A DNA stretch of 51,226 nucleotides from Phycisphaerales bacterium UBA7812 (lineage in GTDB: Bacteria; Planctomycetota; Phycisphaerae; Phycisphaerales; UBA1924), in assembly GCA_002480345.1 (NCBI GenBank), contig DLBY01000023.1, positions 1,185-52,410 of the forward strand. Reading direction: 5' to 3'. Positions 26,375-34,472 of this stretch are shown here, piece by piece (within the stretch, counting starts at the first letter, position 1; every line of letters begins with the position of its first letter). The notes under the pieces are model-generated. The model had not been told where the DNA came from and ran no database searches. It saw only the letters and a program-made list of their open reading frames with translations. The translations under genes and the position numbers were made by a program.

Positions 26375-27591
26375 GGCGTCACCGCCCGGAGCGCCCGCCG
26401 CGCCGCGTCAATCTCGCCCCTCAGGATCATGCGACGGATGCCGTCTCCCTCGTCCCGAGACACACCGCCGCGCCGCCTCGCCTCGAGCAACATCGCGGGA
26501 AGCCGGAGGTCCTCCGCGTCGTACGCGAACGAGCCGCCCGCCTCCTCCCGCCGCGCATTCTGGATGATCTCGAGGAAGCGGTACCCGAACTCGTAGGTGG
26601 GCTCGATCATGGTGCCCTCACCATAGTCATTCCAGGTGACGAGCTGCACGATCTCCCAAGGCCCGGCCATGCAGACATCGAGCGAAACCTCCATCGAGGT
26701 GCCCCCCAGATGGGGCACATACGGATGGCTGTTCTCGTAGATGTCGTCGAACCCGGGAAGCGCCGACACGATCGTCCTCGACGGGTCGTCCGAGACCGCG
26801 CGGTAGGTTCGGTCCAGCACTCGACGGATCCGCTCGGGCTCGGGTGTCTCCCACGCGTGCGCGTGCACCCAGGTGTACCCGCCGTCCGCGTCCACACCTT
26901 CCCAGAGATGATGGAGCGCGAAGAACGAGGGGCGGGGCGAAACCGAACCGAGCGCCCGACGCCACACCGCCGCGTCCTTGATGTGAATCGGGCCGAAGTT
27001 CAGCAGCAGAGGCCTGCCATCGACCTTGACATAGCGATCATCCCCGAACCAATGCTCGTCGAGCCAGGACATCGTCTCGGTGAGGTGGGCCTCCGCGTCC
27101 TCGGGCGTGAGCGCCCCTGTGTTCTCCAGGTGCTGGATGGTCCGGTCTTCGTAGCAGACCGCGAACGACATCCCGACCTCGCCGCACGCGTCGAACAGCG
27201 CGACCGAGCCCCGCTGATTCGCGGGGTAATCCGCCGCGTCCGCGATCCCGTACCAGTCCACGATCACCCCGTCCACGCCCGCGAGCTTCATCTGGAGCAG
27301 ATGGCACTCGATCACATCCGGGTCCGCCGAGTCGTACACACCGATGAGCGGGCGGAACTCCGATCGGATATCCGGCAAGCCCCGCTCGTCCGCCTGCGAC
27401 GGATCGTGCTCCTGCTGCCACCCCGCCCAATGCCCGCCCCAATACCCCTGCACTTCAGGGGTCTGATACCAGGGCATGTAGTGCATCAGGAGCGTCTTGC
27501 GGCCGGGAGCCGTCGCGCTCTCCCCCGCAAGCGCGACCGCGACGGTCAACATCGCCGCAACAGACACCGCGACTGGTCGGAGCTGGCGCAT
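26371..27591 (-). CDS. Secreted GH71/GH99-like glycoside hydrolase
   Basis: This 406-residue protein has a signal peptide (PVAVSVAAMLTVAVALAGES) and an AGGGA-type ribosome site. The barrel carries LLMHYMPWYQTP, HLLQMKLAGVDGVIVDWYG, FAVCYEDRTIQHL and LVTWNDYGEGTMIEPTYEFG (near 319), the pattern of glycoside hydrolase 71/99-like (WbsX-like) proteins. GH99 enzymes cut alpha-mannan or glucosyl-mannose and GH71 cuts alpha-1,3-glucan; which applies here is unknown. The acidic residues in VDWYG, CYED and WNDYGEG are candidate catalytic groups by analogy. It is the first enzyme of the operon, 91 bp after the prepilin-like gene, and has a larger paralogue at 29997-31598. Confidence 0.87.
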   Translation of the reverse strand: MRQLRPVAVSVAAMLTVAVALAGESATAPGRKTLLMHYMPWYQTPEVQGYWGGHWAGWQQEHDPSQADERGLPDIRSEFRPLIGVYDSADPDVIECHLLQMKLAGVDGVIVDWYGIADAADYPANQRGSVALFDACGEVGMSFAVCYEDRTIQHLENTGALTPEDAEAHLTETMSWLDEHWFGDDRYVKVDGRPLLLNFGPIHIKDAAVWRRALGSVSPRPSFFALHHLWEGVDADGGYTWVHAHAWETPEPERIRRVLDRTYRAVSDDPSRTIVSALPGFDDIYENSHPYVPHLGGTSMEVSLDVCMAGPWEIVQLVTWNDYGEGTMIEPTYEFGYRFLEIIQNARREEAGGSFAYDAEDLRLPAMLLEARRRGGVSRDEGDGIRRMILRGEIDAARRALRAVTP

Positions 27592-27682
27592 CGGCTATCC
27601 CTTCATCACGCGCAGAAAATCACGGCTCCACGGGCGGCCGAAGCACGCCCGGGATCGCCGTGTCTCGGGGCGCGCATTGTGC

Positions 27683-28558
27683 TCAGAAGCTCGGATCGGG
27701 CTGGTACGAATTCCAGGTGAACGCGTTGAACTTCGCCGAAGAGCCGACATCGGGGTTCTGACCGGTGGGCAGCGTCTGGACATTGTCGAACGGGATGTCG
27801 TGCCCCCGCGAGAAGATGTTGTCGCTGCTGTTGATGATGCGCCCGAACTCCGTTGTCCCGACGAGCGGAGACGGGTTCTGGGCGACATGCCCATCGTTCC
27901 AGATCACGCCCAGTTCGTGCTGTCCGACACGCTGCGAGAACATCCCGATGTAGCTGTCGAGCCGCCACTGGTTGACATCGCCGCCATCCAGCCGATAGAG
28001 CCGGTCCGCGATCACAGGCGTTCGGCTGCTCATCGTGTTCTTCCAGCCCAGCCGCGCCGACTCGTAGTTGGGATCCATGTCCCACCCCAGCTCGTTCACC
28101 GCGTAGGAGTAGTTCTCGTAGGTGAACCCGTCGGTCGGTTCCTCGATGAGCGGGAAGTCGTAGATCTCCTTGGGATCGGGCTCCGCCGGATGGATCAGAT
28201 CCTCAGGCGTGACGAGCTCGAGGCGGAGCATCTCGGAGAAACGAACGATGGGGAAAGTCCCCATGTCCGCGAACTGCCCCGCGTGCCCCACCGCGGAGAT
28301 GAGGTCGTAACCCCGGCCGCGGGACATCCAGCGGTTCTGCTGCGCGTCGTACCCCGTGTACCACTCCTTGTTCTGCTCGCTGTGCATCACCAGGCCCTGG
28401 TGCATGCTGCGGAGCTGAACATTGTTCTTCAGCTTCTGCGCGCTCAGCCGCGCCTGCCCCAGCGTCGGGAGGAGGATCCCGATCAGCAGCGCGATGATCG
28501 CGATCACCACCAGCAACTCGATGAGCGTGAATCCTCGGTGCATCGCGATCCGACGCAT
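27683..28558 (-). CDS. Prepilin-type (pseudopilin-like) protein
   Basis: This 291-residue protein starts MRRIAMHRG, followed by FTLIELLVVIAIIALLIGIL. Prepilin peptidase would cut after the Gly, and the Phe would be methylated. A type IV pilin-like N-terminal helix precedes a globular domain. Near the C-terminus QHELGVIWNDGHV resembles the H-X9-DG motif of planctomycete/verrucomicrobial prepilin-like proteins, but the His-Asp spacing is shorter. An AGGA ribosome site lies 8 nt before the ATG. It heads the glycosidase/transporter operon and lies just downstream of an operator-like site. In these bacteria such proteins are numerous and may act in type II secretion or surface display; its link to sugar use is inference. 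Confidence 0.88.
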   Translation of the reverse strand: MRRIAMHRGFTLIELLVVIAIIALLIGILLPTLGQARLSAQKLKNNVQLRSMHQGLVMHSEQNKEWYTGYDAQQNRWMSRGRGYDLISAVGHAGQFADMGTFPIVRFSEMLRLELVTPEDLIHPAEPDPKEIYDFPLIEEPTDGFTYENYSYAVNELGWDMDPNYESARLGWKNTMSSRTPVIADRLYRLDGGDVNQWRLDSYIGMFSQRVGQHELGVIWNDGHVAQNPSPLVGTTEFGRIINSSDNIFSRGHDIPFDNVQTLPTGQNPDVGSSAKFNAFTWNSYQPDPSF

Positions 28559-28620
28559 GGGTGGTCCTTCCCGAAGGCGAACACGAGACTCGGGCCCGGC
28601 TGTGCCGACCCACCGGACTG

Positions 28621-28649
28621 ATTCTATAGCATTATCGCTTCATTTACAA
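28621..28649 (-). promoter_or_regulatory. Promoter with operator-like palindrome for prepilin/glycosidase operon
   Basis: The minus strand reads TTGTAA, a 17-bp spacer and TAGAAT, about 60 bp before the ATG at 28558. Inside the spacer lies AGCGATAATGCT (plus positions 28628-28639), running straight into ATAG. The same AGC-N6-GCTATA arrangement occurs before the regulator gene and before the 34186 gene. Confidence 0.55.
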
Positions 28650-28839
28650 CGCCACATCGCGAGTTTCCGGCACTTTTTTGCCAAGTCCAGCGTGAGCGTT
28701 CCGAGCGAAAGACCCGAAACTGGTCTGACCCAGATTCCGCACTCAGGCGACAAACCGCCCCCAACATCGTCCATAACCTTATGTTCGAAAGGTTTTTACG
28801 CCATACCAACCCGATCTCCCGCCAACGACCGGAGGACCC

Positions 28840-28868
28840 TTGGAGAAAGAAAGCACAAGTGCTATAAT
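28840..28868 (+). promoter_or_regulatory. Promoter with operator-like palindrome for the GntR/LacI regulator
   Basis: A perfect TATAAT (28863-28868), with TGC before it as an extended -10, is 17 bp from TTGGAG (28840-28845). The spacer holds AGCAC-AA-GTGCT (28852-28863), a perfect 5+5 inverted repeat overlapping the -10. A regulator bound here would block RNA polymerase, so autoregulation is likely. Confidence 0.6.
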
Positions 28869-28904
28869 TTGACTTCAGCAGACCAGCCTAATCGCGGAGC
28901 ACCG

Positions 28905-29984
28905 ATGCCCAGGCGAGCGACCTATACCGAGACCATGAGCGTGATCGAGCGCCGCATCGCCGCGGGCGAATACATGCTCAAGGACCTCCCGGGAGAACGC
29001 AAACTCGCCGAGGAGACCGGCGTCAGCTACATGACCGCCCGCAAAGCGGTCCTCGCGCTGATCGACAAAGGGGTCTTGGCGCGGAGCGAAAGCGGGACGC
29101 TGACCGTCGCGCCCGAGCACGAGGCAAAGTCCGCCGCGACCACCCGCGTCGCGCTGCTCATCCCGGCGTACCCGTCACCCTACCTGACCTACCTCCGTCG
29201 CAGCGTCGATCACGCGACCGTTGGCAAGCCCATCCAGTTCCGCGCGTTCGAATACGCCCACTGGGACGACGGCATCGTCAAGGAGGCCCTCGACGGCTGC
29301 GACGGCGTCGTCATCGTCCCCAGCACCGAACCGATCCCCCAGCGCGTCCGCAAAGCGCTCACCGCGGGCCCCGCGAAGGCCGTCTTCCTCGACGGGGACC
29401 TCTCCGAACTCGGGGTGCCCTCCATCCGCCTCTTCCCGGACCGGCACATCAGGGGGTTGCTCGACCATCTCGCCGACGCGGGATACGAGCCGATCCACTG
29501 CCTCAACACGCAGGGCAAGAACCCCGAGATCGACCGCCGCATCGACCTCTGGCGTGCGCACATCCTCGAGCACGACATCGACGGGAACCTCTGGGACGAC
29601 CCGACCCCGCCCTACGAAGACCCGATGCTCCGCGCCCACGCCGCGATGAAGCACATCATCAAGACCACGCCCCGCCCGCTCGGCGCGTTCGTCTGCACCA
29701 CCCAGCCCGCCGCGCTCGGCGCGATGCGCGCGTGCTACGAAGCCGGAGTCGAAGTCGGCCGCGATATCGCGATCTGCACCATCAACAACGAGCCCACGGG
29801 GTGGTACTTCTGCCCCTCGCTGACCGGGCTCGAGACCCCCGATTTCGAGCCGCTGCTCCATCCGTGCTTCGACTGGTTCGCCAGCGAAAGGCCGTGGAAG
29901 GGCGATCTCATCGTCGAGCCCGTCGAGATCCCGCTCTTCATCGGTGAGTCCACGACCGGCGCCCGCGTGACCGCGAACCGCTGA
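28905..29984 (+). CDS. GntR-type transcriptional regulator with LacI-like sugar-binding domain
   Basis: The ATG at 28905 has GGAG 5 nt upstream and gives 359 residues. The N-terminal winged helix-turn-helix (about 5-68) shows VIERRIAAGEYMLKD and ERKLAEETGVSYMTARKAVL, the GntR pattern. Residues about 75-345 form a periplasmic-binding-like effector domain (VALLIPAYPSPYLTYLRR, CDGVVIVPS, AVFLDGDLSELGVPSI, IAICTINNEP). This AraR-like chimera usually represses sugar genes and lets go when a sugar binds. It lies divergent from the prepilin/glycosidase/transporter operon and 12 bp tail-to-tail from the second glycosidase cluster. Palindromes in its own and two neighbouring promoters support local control. 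The effector is unknown. Confidence 0.9.
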   Translation: MPRRATYTETMSVIERRIAAGEYMLKDLPGERKLAEETGVSYMTARKAVLALIDKGVLARSESGTLTVAPEHEAKSAATTRVALLIPAYPSPYLTYLRRSVDHATVGKPIQFRAFEYAHWDDGIVKEALDGCDGVVIVPSTEPIPQRVRKALTAGPAKAVFLDGDLSELGVPSIRLFPDRHIRGLLDHLADAGYEPIHCLNTQGKNPEIDRRIDLWRAHILEHDIDGNLWDDPTPPYEDPMLRAHAAMKHIIKTTPRPLGAFVCTTQPAALGAMRACYEAGVEVGRDIAICTINNEPTGWYFCPSLTGLETPDFEPLLHPCFDWFASERPWKGDLIVEPVEIPLFIGESTTGARVTANR

Positions 29985-29996
29985 TCCGCCCGGCGC

Positions 29997-31598
29997 TCAG
30001 GGGATCGCCGCATCGACCGCGGCGAGAAACCCGATCAGGTCCGTCAGGTCGACATCTCCGTCACCGTCGAAGTCCGCGATCCCGAAGGCGGAAGGCCGCA
30101 CGCCCGCGATCACGCCCTCGGAGAGCGCCTCGACGCCGGGCACGGAGACGCGGAGGCGGTACACGCCCGCGTCGGCGCGCGTCGCGTCCGCGATCGTCAG
30201 CATCGCGGTCTCCGCGCCCGACACCCGCCCGTCATCGACGAGCGGGACGCCGTCACGCTCCCACCGGACCCCGATGCCCTCGAGCGTCCCCGCAACCGAC
30301 GCCTCGAGCAGGAGCGAACCGCCCGCATCAACGATCGCGGGCTCGGGCATCCGCGTGACCTGCTGCACAACCACCCCCGCGAGTATCGAGCGTGCCCCCG
30401 CGACATCGCCGTTCGCGAGCGCGAACGATGCCGCGTCGAGCGTCGCCGGCGTCGGCCCGCCCTCCTTGCGGAGCTCGTACAAAAGCGTCGGCAGCCGCAG
30501 GTCTTCTGCCGAGAACGCGAACGAGCCCTGCTCATCGCGCCGGGCCTGCTGCACGATCTCGAGGAAGGTGTAGCCGAACTCCCGGGTCGGCTCGATCATC
30601 GTCCCCTCGCCGTAGTCGTTCCAGGTGACGAGCTGCACCATCTCCCAGGGCCCGTCCATCGCGACATCGAGCCCGATGCGGAAGGTCTCCCCGTCGCGGT
30701 GGTCGAGGAACGGGAAAGGATCGCCCGCGTACACATCGTCGAAGCCCGCGACCGCGGACGGGATCACCTGATTCGGATCCGACGAGGTGAAGGTGAAGTA
30801 GTTCGCCAGCCGCTGACGGATCACCGCCTCGTCGGTCGTCCCCTCGAACGACGAGAAGCTCACCCAGTTGAAGCCGCCGTCCGCGTCGATGTTCCGCCAC
30901 AGGTGAGGGAGCGCGAAGAGCTCGGGCTCGGGGCTCAGCAGCCCCGTCGCGAGCTCCCAGGGACCGGGATCCCCCACGAAGATGGGCCCGAAATTCAGCA
31001 CCAGCGGACGCCCGCCCCGCTTCCCGTAGTGCGCCGCGCCGAACCAGTTCGTGTTCATCCACGAGAAGGTCTCGACCATGTGGGTGTTCACGCCCGTGGG
31101 CGGGATGATCCCGTTGTTCACGAGATACTGAACCGTGCGATCCTCGAAGCACGCGATGAACTCGAGTCCGAACTGCGCCGACGCATCGAACATCGCTTCC
31201 GACGCGACCTGGATGATCCCGTAATCCGCCGCCCCCGAGATCCCGTACCAATCCAGGATCACCCCGTCGATCCCCGCGAGTTTCATCTGCAGCAGGTGAC
31301 ACTCGAGCGCGTGCGGGTCCGCCGAGTCGTAGGGCCCGATCAGCGGGTAGTAATTCGACCAGATGTCCCGCCGACCGTCGGGCCCGACGATCGTGTTGGG
31401 ATCCGCCTCGTTGTTGAACCCCGTCCAGTGGTTGCCCCAATAGCCCCGGAAGCCGGGCGTTTCGTACCAGGGCATGTAGTGCGCATAGATCCGCTTCGCG
31501 GGCTCGCCCGCCTCCGCAGTAGCCGCAATCCCGCCCATCGCCCCGACGCCCGCGAGCGCGATCGCCACCGTCGCGTTGCCGATCACCGACGCCGTCAT
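29997..31598 (-). CDS. Secreted GH71/GH99-like glycosidase with Ig domain and dockerin-like tail
   Basis: The ATG at 31598 overlaps the preceding stop in an ATGA and gives 533 residues with a signal peptide (ATVAIALAGVGAMGGIAATA). The catalytic barrel (about 36-385) matches the 26371-27591 enzyme: IYAHYMPWYETPGFRGYWG, HLLQMKLAGIDGVILDWYG, CFEDRTVQYL and LVTWNDYGEGTMIEPT (about 324-337). It adds an Ig-like domain (about 400-490, VRWERDGVPLVDDG) and a single dockerin-like repeat ADFDGDGDVDLTDLIGFL at the end. The added parts suggest surface retention or carbohydrate contact. Its Ig domain is nearly the same as that of the upstream neighbour, which points to domain copying within the locus. The substrate is unknown, as for its paralogue. 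Confidence 0.87.
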   Translation of the reverse strand: MTASVIGNATVAIALAGVGAMGGIAATAEAGEPAKRIYAHYMPWYETPGFRGYWGNHWTGFNNEADPNTIVGPDGRRDIWSNYYPLIGPYDSADPHALECHLLQMKLAGIDGVILDWYGISGAADYGIIQVASEAMFDASAQFGLEFIACFEDRTVQYLVNNGIIPPTGVNTHMVETFSWMNTNWFGAAHYGKRGGRPLVLNFGPIFVGDPGPWELATGLLSPEPELFALPHLWRNIDADGGFNWVSFSSFEGTTDEAVIRQRLANYFTFTSSDPNQVIPSAVAGFDDVYAGDPFPFLDHRDGETFRIGLDVAMDGPWEMVQLVTWNDYGEGTMIEPTREFGYTFLEIVQQARRDEQGSFAFSAEDLRLPTLLYELRKEGGPTPATLDAASFALANGDVAGARSILAGVVVQQVTRMPEPAIVDAGGSLLLEASVAGTLEGIGVRWERDGVPLVDDGRVSGAETAMLTIADATRADAGVYRLRVSVPGVEALSEGVIAGVRPSAFGIADFDGDGDVDLTDLIGFLAAVDAAIP

Positions 31599-32650
31599 GG
31601 TGTCACCTCGTCGAAGGAACGCAGGAACCGGAGCACATCGAAGAAGTTCACCGAGCCGTCCGCGTCCGCGTCCGCCGCGTCCCCGTCGGACCATCGCACC
31701 GCGACCACCGCCGCGTCGGAGACGACACTCGTCGACCCATTCGTCGCGACCGCTCGGTACAGCCCCGCGTCCTCCAGGCGTGCCCCCGAGATCACGAGCG
31801 TCCCGGTCTCGGCGCCCGACACTCGACCGTCGTCGACGAGCGGCACCCCGTCCCGCTCCCAGCGGATCGCCAGCCCCGGCTGGTTCGACTGCGCCGCGGT
31901 CTCGAGCACAACCGCGTCGCCCCCGTCCGCGATCACCGCGGAGGGTTGCTGCGTAAACGAAACCACGGGCGGCGCGTCTTCGACGATGAGTTCCATCGCG
32001 TTGAGGTGCATGAACCGCCCCTCATCCGCCTCCAGCCGCAGGGCAATCGTGCCGTCGGGACGAGGCGTGACGCCCGAGACGACCGCCACGCTCTGAACAT
32101 TCCCCGTCGTCGCGAGCGCGACCGTCTGCGCTCCTCCGCCCCCGGTCACCGTGTACCGCGTCTCACCGTCCGATGGACCGCTCGCGCTGCTGCCGAACAA
32201 CCGAAGCCCGTAGACCAGCGCCGGGTCGAGATCGCCCAGCACGAAGCGGACATCCGTCCCGCTGTTGCTCAGGCGGAACACGAAATCCCGCGTCGCGCTC
32301 TCGATCGCGAGCGGACCGAGCGCCGCCGGATCGGGCCCGAGCAGCCCCTCGTCGTCGAACAGCGACGCCCCCATGCTCGTGGCCGCTGAGAGCGAGACAC
32401 CCTGCGGCGACGAACTCGCGGACGCCCCCCCCGAGGTGTCCACGAGCCGGATCGAAGCGCCGGGCTGGTAGTTGTTCCACGCGTTCCCGTTCGCATCGGG
32501 GCTGACCGTCAACGCGGGCCCCGAGAAGAACGCCGAAGGCCCGAAGTCAACCAGCATCGACTGCGCCGCGACGCCCCCCACCGGCGCCAGCGCCAGACCC
32601 GCTCCGACCATCCGCGCGCTCACCCGCGCTGTCCACCGACGATCACGCAT
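31595..32650 (-). CDS. Secreted WNN-domain/Ig-domain protein with dockerin-like tail
   Basis: The ATG at 32650 follows GGAGG at 10-nt spacing and gives 351 residues with a signal peptide. Residues about 28-225 form a domain beginning MLVDFGPSAFFSG and SPDANGNAWNNYQPGASIR. The same domain occurs twice in the protein encoded next door (32726-34186), and similar DFG...DxNGNxWN domains occur in marine polysaccharide degraders, where I expect carbohydrate binding (inference). An Ig-like domain (about 228-318, IRWERDGVPLVDDG) and a single dockerin-like repeat ADADGSVNFFDVLRFLRSF end the protein. The stop overlaps the ATG of the GH71/99-like gene, so the two are co-translated. It has no catalytic motif and is probably a binding or anchoring partner of that enzyme. 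Confidence 0.82.
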   Translation of the reverse strand: MRDRRWTARVSARMVGAGLALAPVGGVAAQSMLVDFGPSAFFSGPALTVSPDANGNAWNNYQPGASIRLVDTSGGASASSSPQGVSLSAATSMGASLFDDEGLLGPDPAALGPLAIESATRDFVFRLSNSGTDVRFVLGDLDPALVYGLRLFGSSASGPSDGETRYTVTGGGGAQTVALATTGNVQSVAVVSGVTPRPDGTIALRLEADEGRFMHLNAMELIVEDAPPVVSFTQQPSAVIADGGDAVVLETAAQSNQPGLAIRWERDGVPLVDDGRVSGAETGTLVISGARLEDAGLYRAVATNGSTSVVSDAAVVAVRWSDGDAADADADGSVNFFDVLRFLRSFDEVTP

Positions 32651-32725
32651 GCCGAACAAACCTCCGCGGGGCCCGACGAAAACCGCCGCCCGGGCGCTCA
32701 CCCGGGCGGCGACAGGAAGAAGAAA

Positions 32726-34186
32726 TTACGGGCATCCCCCGGTGAACGCGCCCACGAACCCCGTGATATCCGCGAGGTCGAAGATCCCGTTCTGATCGAT
32801 GTCGCCCGACGGGTCCTGCGTCGTGAACGCGACCACGAACGCGTTGATGTCCGCGAGGTCGAGCACCCCGAAAGGCTCCGCGAGGTCCGCGGCATTGCAG
32901 TTGGGCTGCCCCCCGCCCTCGACCTCGAGCTTGATCGCGTTGAGGAACATGAACTCGCCCGACGCGGCGCTGAGCACGAGCTGGATCGTCCCGTCGTCCG
33001 GGTTGGACTGCACGCCCTCGAACACCACGAGCGTGTCGCCGTTGCTCGTGTGCGCCACCGTCTGCGTCCGCGTCCCGCTCGCGTCGGTCAGCGCGAACTG
33101 CGTCTCACCTGGCACGCCGTTGCGCGTCGAGAGAAGCGACATGGTGAACGACACGCCCGGGTCCACGCTTGAGAACTCGAGCCCCAGGGTCGAGGAGCCG
33201 CTGAAGTCGAACACAAAGATGTGATCCTGTGTCGCGCTCTCAACCGCGAGATCGCACAGCAGGCTCGCCTCGGGCGCCAGCAACCCCTCGTCGGGGAGCA
33301 GCGAGCTGCCCAGCCCCGTGGTCGCGCCGAACCCGATCCCCTCGGGGATCGTGCTCGCCTGCGCCTGCCCGTCGGTGTCGAGCACGCGGATGAACTGCCC
33401 CGGGCTGAAGTTGTTCCACTGGTTCCCGTTCGCGTCCGTCCCCGTCGTCGCGGGCTGCCCCGAGATGAACAGCGGACCCGTGTCGATCAGGAACGCGGTG
33501 TTGGACGCGAAGTCGCACCCGCTCCCGCCGTTCCCGCCCTCGACATCGATCTGCAGGGCGTTGATGAACATGAAATCGCCCGACGCGGCGCTGAGCTCGA
33601 ACTGGATCGTCCCGTTCGCCTGCGCCTGCACGCCCTCGAACACGACCAGCGTGTCCGCGTTGCTCGTGTGCACCACCGATTGCGTGGTCGTCCCCGATGC
33701 GTCCGTCAGCGCGATCGCCGTCTCGCCTTCCACCCCCGCCCGCGTGCACAGGAACGAGAAGGTGAACGAGACCGACGGATCCACGCTGCTGAACTCGCCC
33801 CCCAGCGTCGTCCCGCCGATGTCGAAATTGAACATGTGATCCTGCGTCGCGGTCTCGATCGCGAGCTCGCCCAGCAGGTTCGGATCGGGGTTCAGCAGAC
33901 CCTCATCGGGAAGCACCGACACGCCCGACCCCGTGGTCAGCCCGAACCCGATCCCCGCCGCGATCGTGCTGCTGGTGAACGCCCCCGTCGTGTCCGCGAC
34001 ACGGATGAAGCTACCCGGGCTGAAGTTGTTCCATTCGTTCCCGTTGCTGTCCGGGCTCGCCGTCGGCGTCGAAGACGGACCGAAGTCCATCAAATAGGTC
34101 TGCGCCGAAACCATCGGCGTCCCGCACGCCGCGAGGCACGCCCCGACGACCGCCGCGGCCTTGCTCAAAATCCCACGGTTCTGCAT
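32726..34186 (-). CDS. Secreted protein with duplicated WNN domain and GC-type dockerin-like tail
   Basis: The ATG at 34186 has AAGGAG 7 nt upstream and starts a signal peptide ending PMVSAQ; the product is 486 residues. Two tandem copies of one domain follow (about 31-215 and 225-425), each with DFGP or DTGP, SPDSNGNEWNNFSPGSFIR or the TDANGNQWNNFSPG equivalent, LLPDEGLL, DHMFNFD/DHIFVFD, TLVVFEGVQ and a closing FMFINALQIDVEG strand. The tail (432-486) is GC-type: a degenerate first dockerin-like repeat (DLAEPFGVLDLADINAF), an intact second (DIDQNGIFDLADITGF), and a final CP. No enzyme motif is seen. An operator-like palindrome lies 143 bp upstream, shared with the regulator and operon promoters, which ties it to the sugar regulon. 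Confidence 0.83.
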   Translation of the reverse strand: MQNRGILSKAAAVVGACLAACGTPMVSAQTYLMDFGPSSTPTASPDSNGNEWNNFSPGSFIRVADTTGAFTSSTIAAGIGFGLTTGSGVSVLPDEGLLNPDPNLLGELAIETATQDHMFNFDIGGTTLGGEFSSVDPSVSFTFSFLCTRAGVEGETAIALTDASGTTTQSVVHTSNADTLVVFEGVQAQANGTIQFELSAASGDFMFINALQIDVEGGNGGSGCDFASNTAFLIDTGPLFISGQPATTGTDANGNQWNNFSPGQFIRVLDTDGQAQASTIPEGIGFGATTGLGSSLLPDEGLLAPEASLLCDLAVESATQDHIFVFDFSGSSTLGLEFSSVDPGVSFTMSLLSTRNGVPGETQFALTDASGTRTQTVAHTSNGDTLVVFEGVQSNPDDGTIQLVLSAASGEFMFLNAIKLEVEGGGQPNCNAADLAEPFGVLDLADINAFVVAFTTQDPSGDIDQNGIFDLADITGFVGAFTGGCP

Positions 34187-34323
34187 GATCTGCTCCTTCG
34201 TCCGTTGCGCGCCCGGCATCACCCGCCGGACACCACCGAGCGGAAAACCACCCGGATATGGTGATCGTCTCTCGACCGCCGTCGATGTTCAACCCCATCG
34301 ACCGACAAGCCTGAACACCACAG

Positions 34324-34351
34324 ATAATATAGCGTTGTCGCTATTTTTGAA
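34324..34351 (-). promoter_or_regulatory. Promoter with 16-bp palindromic operator for the duplicated WNN-domain gene
   Basis: The minus strand reads TTCAAA, a 16-bp spacer and TATTAT. The spacer contains AGCGACAACGCT; with flanks, plus positions 34329-34344 form a perfect ATAGCG-TTGT-CGCTAT inverted repeat. It lies in an AT-rich island and is the third copy of the AGC-N6-GCTATA arrangement. Confidence 0.55.
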
Positions 34352-34472
34352 GCAGATAATCCGTGAAATTCCGCCGAGATTCGCGCAGGATACCCAAACA
34401 TAAACCGTTATTCTCGATTTCTGACCCCCCGCTGAGCCAACGCAGATCGCCGGCCCAACCGTGGGGGGATCC

